A stretch of DNA of 64,000 bases from the NCBI RefSeq assembly GCF_008580665.1, contig NZ_BKDJ01000007.1, positions 121,345-185,344 on the forward strand, written 5' to 3'. A program made the translations under genes and the position numbers. The notes under the pieces are model-generated. The model was not told the DNA's origin and did not search any database. It saw only the letters and a list, made by a program, of their open reading frames with translations. Origin of the DNA: Zafaria cholistanensis (GTDB lineage: Bacteria > Actinomycetota > Actinomycetes > Actinomycetales > Micrococcaceae). Within the stretch, counting starts at the first letter, position 1. The number at the start of each line of letters is the position of its first letter. This document shows positions 18,757-27,501 of this stretch, piece by piece.

Positions 18757-19749
18757 ATGAAACGACTGCCCAAGTTGATGTTCGCCCTCGGCGCGGTGGC
18801 CCTGGCGGTGACCGCCTGCTCGCCTGCCACCGGCAGCGGGGACCAGGCTGGCGGCGCTGCCAGCGGCGGACTGCGGGAAGTGAATATCGGGGCCGTTCCG
18901 GTCGTTGACGTGGCAGCACTCTACGTGGGGGAGAAGCAGGGGTACTTCGAGGAGGAGGGCCTGAAGCTCAACATCGAGTTCGGCCAGGGCAGCGCGGCCA
19001 TGATCCCGTCCCTGCTGAACGGACAGTTCGACATGCTCTACGGCGGCTCCGTGAACATGGTGCAGGCCGCCGGCCAGGGTCTTCCCATCCAGGCCGTCGC
19101 GGTGGGCGGGCGCTCGACGGGCGTCGAGGGGGAGGACCACGGCGGGGTGCTGGTGCTGCCGGAGAGCGGCATCGAAAACGCCGCCGGGCTGGAAGGCAAG
19201 AAAGTTGCGGTCAACGCACTGCGCGGCCTGCACGAGGTAAGCCTCTGGGCCTCCATCAGGAAGGCTGGCGGGGACCCGAAGAAGGTCACGTTCCTGGAAA
19301 TGCCCTTGGCCGACATGGGCGCCGCACTCGAGTCGGGGCGGATCGATGCCGCGTCCACCTCGGAACCGTTCCTCGGCGTCATTGAAGGCGACGGCGCCAA
19401 GAACATTGCCAGCCTGTATGTCGATGCCGCCCCCAACTTCGTCGGGGCCACCTACTTCACCTCCACCAAGATGACGGAAACGGATCCCGAATTCGTCCAG
19501 GCCTTCGTGCGGGCCCTGGAAAAGTCGTTTGCCTATGCCGATGCCAATCCGGAGGCGGTCCGGGCCGAATTGGGAAACTTCACCAAGATCGATCCGGCCC
19601 TGATTGATTCCATGACCCTCACCAGCTTCAAGTGGGGGCTCACCACCGAAGACATCCGGGTAATCGCCGACCTGGCCGCCGCTGCCGAGTCCCTCGAAAA
19701 CCCGGACGAGGCCACCGAGGCCGTAACCGCGTTCCTGAACAAGCAGTAG
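18757..19749 (+). CDS. Substrate-binding lipoprotein, TauA/SsuA/NMT1-type ABC importer
   Basis: The 330-residue protein has a lipoprotein signal ending in AVTAC (Cys21), then the NMT1/SsuA fold: VNIGAVPVVDVAALYVGEKQGYFEEEGL, a very typical start for this family. Relatives bind sulfonates, nitrate, pyrimidine precursors or aromatic acids. It is surface-anchored and should work with the two permeases and ATPase encoded after the kinase. AAGGAG lies eight bases before the ATG. Confidence 0.87.
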   Translation: MKRLPKLMFALGAVALAVTACSPATGSGDQAGGAASGGLREVNIGAVPVVDVAALYVGEKQGYFEEEGLKLNIEFGQGSAAMIPSLLNGQFDMLYGGSVNMVQAAGQGLPIQAVAVGGRSTGVEGEDHGGVLVLPESGIENAAGLEGKKVAVNALRGLHEVSLWASIRKAGGDPKKVTFLEMPLADMGAALESGRIDAASTSEPFLGVIEGDGAKNIASLYVDAAPNFVGATYFTSTKMTETDPEFVQAFVRALEKSFAYADANPEAVRAELGNFTKIDPALIDSMTLTSFKWGLTTEDIRVIADLAAAAESLENPDEATEAVTAFLNKQ

Positions 19750-19764
19750 GCGTTCGGTGCGGAC

Positions 19765-21501
19765 ATGAAGAAGATCATCAACGCGGCAGAAGAAGTCATT
19801 GACGACTACATCGATGGGCTGGTCGCCGCCGGGCACGGCCTGAGCCGCCTGCGCCGTGAACCGGTAGTGCTGCGGGCTCCGGGGTTCCGGAAGGATCCGG
19901 GGAAAGTCGCAGTGATTTCGGGAGGCGGTTCCGGGCACGAGCCGGCCCACGCCGGCTATGTCGGCCCCGGAATGCTCGACGGCGCAGTGCTCGGCCCGGT
20001 CTTCACCTCGCCGTCGGCAGACCACGTGTATTCGGCCATCAAGGCCGTGGCGGCGGATGCCGGGGTCCTCCTGATCGTCAAGAACTACACCGGTGACAGG
20101 CTGAACTTTGGGATTGCCATGGAAATGGCCCGGGCGGATGGCATCGACATCGACATGGTGGTCGTGGCCGACGACGTCGCGCTCGGTGACGGGTCCCGGG
20201 CGGGCCGGCGCGGCCTGGCCGGAACGGTATTGGTCCACAAGCTGGCCGGGGCATTGGCGGAGCAGGGCGCCGGCCTGGCCGGGATCGTTGCGGCGCTCAG
20301 GGGCTTCCTGCCCGGGGTGGGCACCATGGGGGTCGCGCTGGGCCCGTGCCACTCGCCGGGACGGCAGGAGCCGAACTTCCTGCTGGGGCGGGATGAAATC
20401 GAGTGGGGCCTGGGCATCCACGGCGAGGCCGGCCGAAATCGGGGCCCCCTCCCCGGCTCCCGTGAGCTCGCCGCCGCTCTGGTGGAATCGATCGCCGTCG
20501 ACCGGGGACTTGCGGAAGGGGCCGGGGTCGCCGTCCTCGTCAACGGCCTGGGCGGAACCCCCGACCTGGAGTTGCGCATCTTTGCCGGCAACGTCATCCA
20601 GGCCGTGCGTGCCCGGGGACTCTCACCCGAACTGCTCTGGACCGGGGCGTTCATGACGTCCCTGGAGATGCCGGGAGTCTCCGTCACGCTGGCCGCACTG
20701 GACGACGCGTCGCGGTCCCTGCTTCTGGAGCCGGCTGCTGTCCCGGGCTTCGGCGCACCGGGACACCCAAACGGCGTCCCGGACCATGGGGGAGACCTTC
20801 CGGAGGCCCCGCAGCACGAGGGAAGGGTGCGGAACGAGACCCCGGCCGCCGTGGCGGCCGCCCACGAATTCGTGGCGCTGCTCTGCCGGCGCCTGATCGA
20901 GGAGGAGGACCGCCTCACGGCGCTTGACCGTGCGGTGGGGGACGGGGACCTGGGGACAAACCTGGCCCGCGGTGCCCGGACCATCCTGTCCTGCGGGGAG
21001 GAACTGGCGGCAGGCAACAGCCTGCCTGGCTACTTCCGGGGTCTTTCGGAGGCGATCCGCAGGGTGGTGGGCGGGACCTCCGGTCCGCTCTACAGCCTGT
21101 TGGCCCTGGGGATGGCCGAAGGTATCGGCCGCAACCCGGAGGCGCCGCAGCCGGAGGATTGGGGCAGGGGCCTGGAAATCGGTACGGCCCTGATCCAGGA
21201 ACTCGGCGGCGCCCAGGTCGGGGACCGCACCATGGTTGACGCGCTCGTTCCCGCCGTGGAGGCCCTGAACGGGGCCGCCGGGGACCCCGAAGCCGTGGCC
21301 GCGGCGGCACAAGCCGCACGCCACGGTGCGGAGGCCACCGGGACCATGGTTACCGGCCTGGGGCGGAGCAGCTACCTGGGCCGGCGGGCGCTGGGACACC
21401 CCGATCCGGGGGCCATCGCCATCGCCATCCTCTGCGAAACGGCTGCCACGTATCTTGCAGCGATGGCCGGCGCAGACGGACACCCCGGCGGCGGACGATG
21501 A
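19765..21501 (+). CDS. Dihydroxyacetone kinase family protein, fused DhaK-DhaL
   Basis: The 578-residue single-chain ATP-dependent kinase has a DhaK part (about 1-330) with SGGGSGHEP and the substrate-binding His219 in GIHGEAG, and a DhaL ATP-binding part (about 370-570) with GDGDLG at 392-397 and GGTSGPLYS. The usual DhaL motif is GDGDHG; here His is replaced by Leu, while the Mg-binding Asp residues remain. The family phosphorylates dihydroxyacetone, glyceraldehyde or related short ketoses such as erythrulose. Its place inside an importer/P450 operon is unusual and suggests that oxidation releases a small carbonyl sugar, or that formaldehyde enters a dihydroxyacetone route (both inference). 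Confidence 0.88.
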   Translation: MKKIINAAEEVIDDYIDGLVAAGHGLSRLRREPVVLRAPGFRKDPGKVAVISGGGSGHEPAHAGYVGPGMLDGAVLGPVFTSPSADHVYSAIKAVAADAGVLLIVKNYTGDRLNFGIAMEMARADGIDIDMVVVADDVALGDGSRAGRRGLAGTVLVHKLAGALAEQGAGLAGIVAALRGFLPGVGTMGVALGPCHSPGRQEPNFLLGRDEIEWGLGIHGEAGRNRGPLPGSRELAAALVESIAVDRGLAEGAGVAVLVNGLGGTPDLELRIFAGNVIQAVRARGLSPELLWTGAFMTSLEMPGVSVTLAALDDASRSLLLEPAAVPGFGAPGHPNGVPDHGGDLPEAPQHEGRVRNETPAAVAAAHEFVALLCRRLIEEEDRLTALDRAVGDGDLGTNLARGARTILSCGEELAAGNSLPGYFRGLSEAIRRVVGGTSGPLYSLLALGMAEGIGRNPEAPQPEDWGRGLEIGTALIQELGGAQVGDRTMVDALVPAVEALNGAAGDPEAVAAAAQAARHGAEATGTMVTGLGRSSYLGRRALGHPDPGAIAIAILCETAATYLAAMAGADGHPGGGR

Positions 21502-22313
21502 CGACGGCCCCGGTGCAGGCCAGGAAGCAGCCCGGGAAAGGTTCCCGCCGGGAACCGCTGCTGTGGGGGATGCTGGGCATCGGAACCCTGCTGGCGCTCT
21601 TCGAGATAATTCCCCGGTTCGGACTGATCAACTCCCGGTACGTTCCGCCGCTGTCCGATGTCCTGGCAGCGCTCGGCGGGCAGCTGACGGACGCAGGCTT
21701 TTGGACGGCCCTGGGTTCAACGATCCTGGGCTGGCTGCTCGGGCTGGCCATCGCGTCGGTTTTGGGCGTGGTGGGCGGCGTGGTCGTGGCCAGCATCCCC
21801 CTTGTGAACCGGATGCTCTCCTCGACCATCGAGTTCCTGCGTCCCATTCCGTCGGTGGCACTGGTGCCGATTGCCGCATTGCTCTTCGGCACCACCATGC
21901 AGGCGACCCTGTTGCTGGTGGTCTTCGCCAGCTTCTGGCAGGTCCTGGTCCAGGTCATGTACGGGGTGCGGGACATCGACCGGGTAGCGCTGGACACCGC
22001 GCGCACCTACCGGCTGGGGACGTTCTGGACGGTGCGCCGGGTCGTGTGGCCCAGCATCATGCCCTACGTCGTCATCGGCATCCGCCTGGCGGCGGCCGTC
22101 GCGCTCATCCTGGAGATCACCGGAGAACTCGTGATCGGGTCTCCGGGCATCGGAAAGCTCATTGTCATCGCTCAATCCTCAGTGGCCACCTCAACCATGT
22201 ACGCGCTGGTCCTGGTGGCGGCCCTGCTCGGGGTGCTGGTCAACGTGGGTACCCGCCACATCGAGCACAGGGTCCTGTTCTGGCACGCATCGGTTCGCTC
22301 GGAGGGAGCGTGA
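21498..22313 (+). CDS. ABC importer permease (SsuC/TauC type), first copy
   Basis: This 271-residue inner-membrane protein has about six predicted segments and the coupling EAA-like loop VALDTARTYRLGTFWTVRRVVWPSIMPYV. The ATG overlaps the kinase stop (ATGA). The operon encodes two different permeases of this type, so the importer probably uses a heterodimeric channel. Confidence 0.88.
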   Translation: MTTAPVQARKQPGKGSRREPLLWGMLGIGTLLALFEIIPRFGLINSRYVPPLSDVLAALGGQLTDAGFWTALGSTILGWLLGLAIASVLGVVGGVVVASIPLVNRMLSSTIEFLRPIPSVALVPIAALLFGTTMQATLLLVVFASFWQVLVQVMYGVRDIDRVALDTARTYRLGTFWTVRRVVWPSIMPYVVIGIRLAAAVALILEITGELVIGSPGIGKLIVIAQSSVATSTMYALVLVAALLGVLVNVGTRHIEHRVLFWHASVRSEGA

Positions 22314-22314
22314 A

Positions 22315-23091
22315 ATGAAAACGGGCAAGCTATCCGCCTGGTTGTTCGTGACGCTGGCCGTTCCCGCGGTCATCCTGGCGCTGTGGACACTCCTGGCGGA
22401 ACTGACGGAGAGCCTCTACTGGCCCTCGCCGCTGGCCATTGCCCGGGTCTTCCCAAAGGCCTGGCTCGATGGACGCATGACGGAGGACGTGTTGCCCAGC
22501 CTGGTCCGGCTCGCACTGGGCTATCTCTGCGCCCTGGCCATCGGGATCGCGGTTGGCCTCGTGGTCGGATCGGTGCGGCGGCTGCGCCTGGCCGTTGAAC
22601 CGGTCTTCGAATTTTTCCGGGCCATCCCGCCGCCGGTCCTGGTGCCGATCATGATGCTGATCGCCGGCATCGGCGACGGCATGAAAATCAGCGTGATCGC
22701 CTTCGGGTGCGTGTGGCCGATCCTCATCAACACGGTGGAAGGTGTCCGCGGCATCGATGGGGTCCAGATTGACACGGCCCGGTCGTATTCGCTGCGGCGG
22801 AGACAGCGGCTTTTGAACGTAACCATTCCCTCCGCTGCCCCGAAGATCTTCGTCGGGGCCAGGCAGTCCCTGGCAATCGGCCTGATCATGATGGTCATCA
22901 GCGAGATGTTCGCGGCGAGCAACGGTCTTGGCTACAACATCGTCCAGTTCCAGCGGCTGTTCCAACTCAAGGAAATGTGGAGCGGGATCATCCTGCTCGG
23001 CATCATCGGCGTCGCGGCCAACGCCATTTTCAAGCTTGTTGAGAAGCGCTGCCTGCGCTGGTATCTCGGCATGCAGTCCCAGGAAAGGTAA
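22315..23091 (+). CDS. ABC importer permease (SsuC/TauC type), second copy
   Basis: The 258-residue permease starts at an ATG one base after the previous stop, with GGAGGGAGC upstream; the frame is open further left but overlaps the first permease. The coupling loop is VQIDTARSYSLRRRQRLLNVTIPSAAPKI. It pairs with the first permease. Confidence 0.87.
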   Translation: MKTGKLSAWLFVTLAVPAVILALWTLLAELTESLYWPSPLAIARVFPKAWLDGRMTEDVLPSLVRLALGYLCALAIGIAVGLVVGSVRRLRLAVEPVFEFFRAIPPPVLVPIMMLIAGIGDGMKISVIAFGCVWPILINTVEGVRGIDGVQIDTARSYSLRRRQRLLNVTIPSAAPKIFVGARQSLAIGLIMMVISEMFAASNGLGYNIVQFQRLFQLKEMWSGIILLGIIGVAANAIFKLVEKRCLRWYLGMQSQER

Positions 23092-23098
23092 CCGAAAG

Positions 23099-23941
23099 AT
23101 GCAACACGTCGAAAAACATCCGATCCTGTCGGTGGAATCGCTTCGCAAGGTCTATGGTGCCGGTGCCGGAGCGGTGGAAGCCATTGGAAATCTCGACTTC
23201 ACTGTTGCCCGCAACGAACTGATCTGCATCGTGGGACCGTCGGGCGCAGGAAAAACCACCTTCCTCCGCTGCCTTTCGGGACTGCTTGCCCCCACGTCGG
23301 GGCAGGTCGTGCTGGAAGGGAAGAAGGTCGAGGGCCCGCCGGAAGGCATGGCCGTGGTGCTGCAGGAATACAGCCGCAGCCTGTACCCGTGGATGACCGT
23401 CTACGACAACGTCGAACTGCCGCTCAAGGCGAAGGGTCTCCCCGCGGGTGAACGCAGGACGGCCGTCACCGAGGCCCTTGGAGCCGTCGGGCTCTCTTCG
23501 TCCACGAAGGCGTACCCCTGGCAGTTGTCCGGCGGCATGCAGCAGCGCGTGGCTATCGCCAGGGCCATCGCCTACAGGCCAAAGATCCTGGTCATGGACG
23601 AACCCTTCGCTGCGGTCGATGCCCAGACCCGGGCGGAACTCGAAGACCTGGTGCGGGACCTCTGGCAGCGCCTGGGCGTGACTGTCCTTTTCGTCACCCA
23701 TGACATTGACGAGTCCGTCTACCTGGGCCAGCGGGTGCTGGTCCTGTCCAGTGCTCCCACGTTCATCATGGAGGAAGTGCGGATCGGCCTGCCCGACGAG
23801 CGTGACCAGCTCTCCACCCGGGCCCTTCCGGAGTTCGCGCGGCTCCGGACGCAGGTGTACGAGCTGATCCAGCAGGCCAAGCTTGTCACCTACCGGACGG
23901 AGCGCCCCGTTGCCGGGGAGGCGGTGTCCCACAGTGTCTGA
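23099..23941 (+). CDS. ABC importer ATPase (SsuB/TauB type)
   Basis: This 280-residue ATPase has Walker A GPSGAGKTT, signature LSGGMQQRVAIARAI, Walker B ILVMDEPF and the SsuB/TauB switch VTHDIDESVYLGQRV. It is the sole ATPase of this importer and should act as a homodimer. Its ATG is eight bases after the permease stop. Its 3' end overlaps the reductase start. Confidence 0.9.
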   Translation: MQHVEKHPILSVESLRKVYGAGAGAVEAIGNLDFTVARNELICIVGPSGAGKTTFLRCLSGLLAPTSGQVVLEGKKVEGPPEGMAVVLQEYSRSLYPWMTVYDNVELPLKAKGLPAGERRTAVTEALGAVGLSSSTKAYPWQLSGGMQQRVAIARAIAYRPKILVMDEPFAAVDAQTRAELEDLVRDLWQRLGVTVLFVTHDIDESVYLGQRVLVLSSAPTFIMEEVRIGLPDERDQLSTRALPEFARLRTQVYELIQQAKLVTYRTERPVAGEAVSHSV

Positions 23942-24890
23942 TCCAACCATGCTCACCCTGCAGGTCGTAGCCAGAAACTTGGAGTCCGACGGGGTCATCT
24001 CACTGGTGCTGGCCGACCCGATGCGGGCGTCCCTTCCCGCCTGGACTCCGGGCGCCCACATCGACCTGCACATGGAAGTTCCCGGCCGGGGGGAAGTGGT
24101 GCGGCAGTACTCGCTGTGCGGCGATCCGTCCAGGGACACCGAGTACCGGATCGCCGTGCTGCGTGAGCCGGACGGCGGGGGCGGCAGCCGGCACATCCAC
24201 GACGCCCTGTTTCCCGGCACCCTGACGCGGGTATCGAGCCCGCGAAACCTGTTCGAGCTCGGTCCCGGAGCTCCGCTGGTCTTCGTAGCCGGTGGAATCG
24301 GCATCACCCCGATCCTGCCCATGATCGCCCGGGCGCAGGAACAGGGGATCGACTGGCAACTGCACTACGCCGGACGGTCGATCGAGACGATGGCGTTCAC
24401 GCGCGAACTGGAACCGCACGCGGGGCGCACCTTCCTGTATCCCGCCGATCAGGGCCGGCGGATGGAGGTACGCGAGATCGTGCGCAACGCGGGGCAGGCG
24501 GTGATATACGCCTGCGGGCCGGGCCGGCTCCTGGATGCCCTGCAGGAGGCCGCCGACCGGTACGGCCGGGACCTGCGGGCCGAGAGGTTCGTGAACGAAA
24601 ACATCGTCAGCGCCGCGTCGGACGAGCCCTTCAGCGTCGAGCTCTCCGAGTCGGGGCTGACGCTGGAGGTCCTTCCCGGGGAATCGATCCTGGAAGTGGT
24701 CAGCGCGGCAGGGGTTCCCGTTCCGTCCTCGTGCCGCGGTGGAACCTGCGGTACCTGCGAGACGTTCGTTCTGGCGGGGCGGCCCGACCACCGCGATGCG
24801 ATTCTCAGCGCCAAGGAGCGCGAGGAGTCGGAGGTCATGATGATCTGCGTATCCCGGAGCAAGGGCGGGCCGATCAAACTGGAACTGTAA
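23934..24890 (+). CDS. Phthalate-dioxygenase-type oxidoreductase (FMN, NADH, C-terminal 2Fe-2S)
   Basis: The 318-residue reductase is ordered as in VanB/phthalate dioxygenase reductase: an N-terminal flavin barrel with RQYSLCG, an NAD-binding domain with GGIGITPIL, and a plant-type 2Fe-2S domain with CRGGTCGTC and a distal Cys in MMICVSRSKG. It moves electrons from NADH through flavin to the cluster. No oxygenase other than the P450 is encoded in this operon, so the P450 is the likely acceptor. The GTG start overlaps the ATPase end; ATG 23949 is an alternative. Confidence 0.88.
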   Translation: MSDPTMLTLQVVARNLESDGVISLVLADPMRASLPAWTPGAHIDLHMEVPGRGEVVRQYSLCGDPSRDTEYRIAVLREPDGGGGSRHIHDALFPGTLTRVSSPRNLFELGPGAPLVFVAGGIGITPILPMIARAQEQGIDWQLHYAGRSIETMAFTRELEPHAGRTFLYPADQGRRMEVREIVRNAGQAVIYACGPGRLLDALQEAADRYGRDLRAERFVNENIVSAASDEPFSVELSESGLTLEVLPGESILEVVSAAGVPVPSSCRGGTCGTCETFVLAGRPDHRDAILSAKEREESEVMMICVSRSKGGPIKLEL

Positions 24891-24920
24891 TTCCACGGCC
24901 GGCATCCCCGGCTGACCTCC

Positions 24921-24967
24921 AAACCGCCCGGGTGCGGCCGCCCTCTTGGGCTGCACGCGGGCGGTTT
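24921..24967. terminator. Bidirectional terminator AAACCGCCCG...CGGGCGGTTT
   Basis: Ten-base arms at 24921-24930 and 24958-24967 end in AAA and TTT. They lie between the convergent reductase and MarR genes, so one hairpin can stop transcription from both sides. Confidence 0.65.
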
Positions 24968-24985
24968 CCTGCAATCAAACCTAGG

Positions 24986-25468
24986 TCAGCCCTCTCCGCC
25001 CGGGAAGGCGGCCTTGGTGAGCAGGCGGCGCAGCTCGTCCCGCTCGGCGGGGGAGAGCGAACCGAGCGCGGCATCCTCCGCGCGGTGCGTCGCCTCGCGC
25101 GCCTGGCGGTACACGGCCACGCCCTCGCCGGTGGCGCGGATGATCTTGGAACGCCGGTCCTGCGGGTCCGGGGCGCGCAGCACCAGCCCGCGCTTCTCCA
25201 GCTGGTCCACCAGGGCCACGATCTGGCTGGGGTCCAGGCTGAGGAACCCGGCGAGTTCGCGCTGGGTGGGTGGCGTGGGCCCGCAGGCCAGGGACAGGAC
25301 GGAGTAGGAGCGGACCTTCAGGTTTAGAGGGGCCAGCTCCCGGTTCGCCAAGAGGGAGCCAATCGAACGGGTCCGGGCCGTGAGGAACTCGATCTCTCCG
25401 GCCAGGTCGCTGGCCAGGAGCCGGCCATGCTCCTCGAGGACCGCAGTGTTCTTCTCATCGGGGGCCAT
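24986..25468 (-). CDS. MarR-family transcriptional regulator
   Basis: This is a 160-residue winged-helix protein with PTQRELAGFLSLDPSQIVALVDQLEKRGLV (HTH) and the wing PDPQDRRSKIIRAT. ATG 25468 is preferred over an upstream in-frame GTG because AAGGAGG then lies at normal spacing. It is divergent from the SDR-amidohydrolase-acyl-CoA dehydrogenase cluster and probably represses it. Confidence 0.87.
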   Translation of the reverse strand: MAPDEKNTAVLEEHGRLLASDLAGEIEFLTARTRSIGSLLANRELAPLNLKVRSYSVLSLACGPTPPTQRELAGFLSLDPSQIVALVDQLEKRGLVLRAPDPQDRRSKIIRATGEGVAVYRQAREATHRAEDAALGSLSPAERDELRRLLTKAAFPGGEG

Positions 25469-25497
25469 GCCCCCTCCTTCCACGCATGTTGATGTGG

Positions 25498-25531
25498 AAC
25501 TTAATCGTTGACTTTTTCAAGAATATAAGTT
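25498..25531. promoter_or_regulatory. AT-rich divergent promoter with candidate MarR box
   Basis: The stretch contains TTGA-N5-TCAA (25508-25520) inside a wider inverted repeat AACTTA-N22-TAAGTT. It is the only AT-rich DNA between the MarR gene and the SDR. TTGA/TCAA arms are common in MarR sites. Confidence 0.4.
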
Positions 25532-25600
25532 GCCATGTATTTAACGCCAGATTCGCACGAAACCGAACGCCGGGCAAGGCCGGGCAGAAGGAGCCACCCC

Positions 25601-26527
25601 ATGTCACTCGCAGGAAAAGTCGCCATCGTCACCGGCAGTGGCCGCGGCCTCGGCCTGGCCTACGCGCAGGAACTCGCCCGCCAGGGTGCGGCCGTGGTCG
25701 TCAACGACGTCGACGCCACCGTCGCCGGGGAGGCCGTGGCCGCGATCACCGCAGCCGGCGGGCGGGCGACCGCCGTCGTCGCCCCGGTGGGCACCACCGA
25801 GGTCGCCCGGCAGCTGGTCCGCGCCGCCGTGGACACCTTCGGCGGCCTGGACATCCTGGTCACCAACGCCGGCGTGCTGCGGGACAAGTCCCTGCTGAAG
25901 ATGACGGACGAGGACTTCGACACCGTCATCAACGTCCACCTGCGCGGCACCTTCACCTGCGTCCGCGAGGCCTTCGCCTACTTCAAGGAGAACGGGATCC
26001 CCGGGCGCATCATCGCCATCGGTTCCCCCACGGGACAGCGCGGCAACTTCGGCCAGACCAACTACGCCGCCGCGAAGGCCGGCATCGTGGCCATGGTCCG
26101 GACCTGGGCGCTGGAGATGAAGCGCGCCGGCGTGACCGCCAATGCCGTCATCCCGGTCGCCGCCACCGCCATGACCCGCACCGTGCCGTACTTCACCAAG
26201 GCCGTCGAGGCCGAAGACCGCGGCGAGCCCATGCCGGAGTTCTTCCGCAAGGAGCTCGGCTTCGGCACGGCCGGCGACGTCTCCGGGCTGGTCGCGTTCC
26301 TCGCCTCCGACGAGGCGGCCGGGATCACCGGCCAGGCCATCGGCGCCGGCGGGGACCGCCTGCAGCTGTGGAGCCACCCGGAGGCCATTGAGTCCGCATA
26401 CCACGACGGCGGCTGGGACCACGCGGCGCTGCAGGCCGGCTTCCCGTTCTCGGGCAAGCTGCAGTCCGTGGGCGAGAGCCTCCCGGAGCTTCCCGCGGAG
26501 CTGCAGCCGGAACCCGTGGCGAAGTAG
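25601..26527 (+). CDS. Short-chain dehydrogenase (3-hydroxyacyl-CoA dehydrogenase-like)
   Basis: The 308-residue SDR has TGSGRGLGLA (cofactor), TNAGVLRDKSLLKM and YAAAK (catalytic). The NAGVLRDKSL segment is characteristic of hydroxyacyl-CoA dehydrogenases of the multifunctional-enzyme-2 type. It may oxidise the hydroxyacyl-CoA formed by the MaoC hydratase encoded downstream. GAAGGAG precedes the ATG. Confidence 0.85.
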   Translation: MSLAGKVAIVTGSGRGLGLAYAQELARQGAAVVVNDVDATVAGEAVAAITAAGGRATAVVAPVGTTEVARQLVRAAVDTFGGLDILVTNAGVLRDKSLLKMTDEDFDTVINVHLRGTFTCVREAFAYFKENGIPGRIIAIGSPTGQRGNFGQTNYAAAKAGIVAMVRTWALEMKRAGVTANAVIPVAATAMTRTVPYFTKAVEAEDRGEPMPEFFRKELGFGTAGDVSGLVAFLASDEAAGITGQAIGAGGDRLQLWSHPEAIESAYHDGGWDHAALQAGFPFSGKLQSVGESLPELPAELQPEPVAK

Positions 26528-26538
26528 GCGGCCCGGCA

Positions 26539-27501
26539 ATGTCCACCCGCTACGAACCCGCGCTGGACGTGGCCGCGCTGACGGCCATTGACATGCATGT
26601 CCACCTGGAGGTGGACAACTGCGGCCACCGTGCCATGCCCGACGACCTCTTCGACGCCTCGGCGAAGTATTTCAAGGCCGAGGAACGCACCCCGTCCATG
26701 GACCGCATCGCCGAGGTCTACCGCGAACGCTCCATGGCCGCCGTCGTCTTCACCGTGGACGCGCGCACGGCGCTGGGCCACCTGCCCAACTCCATCGAGG
26801 ACCTGGTCGCCGGGGCCGCGCGCAACAATGACGTCCTGATCCCGTTCGGCAGCGTCGATCCGCGCACCGGCGGGGAGGCGATCGCCCAGGCCCGGCGGCA
26901 GGCGCTGGAGTTGGGCGTGCGCGGGTTCAAATTCCACCCGTCGCTGCAGGGCTTCGACCCCTCCGGGGAGGCCTTCTACCCGTTGTGGGAGGCGCTGGAG
27001 GAACTGGGCCTGCCCTGCGTGTTCCACACCGGCCAGAACGGCATGGGCGCCGGGCTGCCCGGCGGGCGCGGGATCAAGCTGCGCTACTCCAACCCGATGC
27101 TGCTCGACGACGTCGCCGCGGATTTCCCGGGCCTGACGGTCATCATGGCCCACCCTTCCGTGCCGTGGCAGGACGAGGCCAACTCCATCGCCACGCATAA
27201 GGCCAACGTGTTCATCGACCTGTCCGGATGGAGCCCGAAGTACTTCCCGGCCTCGCTGGTGAAGCTGGGCAACAACGTGCTCTCCTCCAAGCTGCTCTTC
27301 GGAACCGACTTCCCGCTGATCACTCCGGACAAGTGGCTTGAGGCCTTTGCCGGGCTGCCGTTGAAGGACGAGGTGCGCCCGCTCATCCTCAAGGGCAACG
27401 CCCTGCGCGTGCTGGGCCTGGAGGTCCCCGCGCTGGACGCTGCAGTCGAGGAAGCCAAGGCGGCCAAGGCGGCCGAGGCGGCCGAGGGGGCCCGGGCGTG
27501 A
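26539..27501 (+). CDS. Amidohydrolase family 2 (ACMSD-like) protein
   Basis: This 320-residue metal-dependent TIM-barrel protein begins IDMHVHLE (metal-binding HxH). FKFHPSLQGF, VFHTGQNG, IMAHPSVPW and a late Asp in LLFGTDFPL provide the remaining ligands. Relatives decarboxylate or hydrolyse aromatic acids and ring-cleavage products. The C-terminus is an Ala/Lys/Glu-rich tail coded by short repeats of AAGGCGGCC-type units. Its stop overlaps the acyl-CoA dehydrogenase GTG. Confidence 0.82.
   Translation: MSTRYEPALDVAALTAIDMHVHLEVDNCGHRAMPDDLFDASAKYFKAEERTPSMDRIAEVYRERSMAAVVFTVDARTALGHLPNSIEDLVAGAARNNDVLIPFGSVDPRTGGEAIAQARRQALELGVRGFKFHPSLQGFDPSGEAFYPLWEALEELGLPCVFHTGQNGMGAGLPGGRGIKLRYSNPMLLDDVAADFPGLTVIMAHPSVPWQDEANSIATHKANVFIDLSGWSPKYFPASLVKLGNNVLSSKLLFGTDFPLITPDKWLEAFAGLPLKDEVRPLILKGNALRVLGLEVPALDAAVEEAKAAKAAEAAEGARA

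Noticed and set aside
25508..25529. TTGACT...TATAAG as a standard promoter
   Set aside because: The spacer is only 10 bases; the elements fit better as parts of an inverted repeat.
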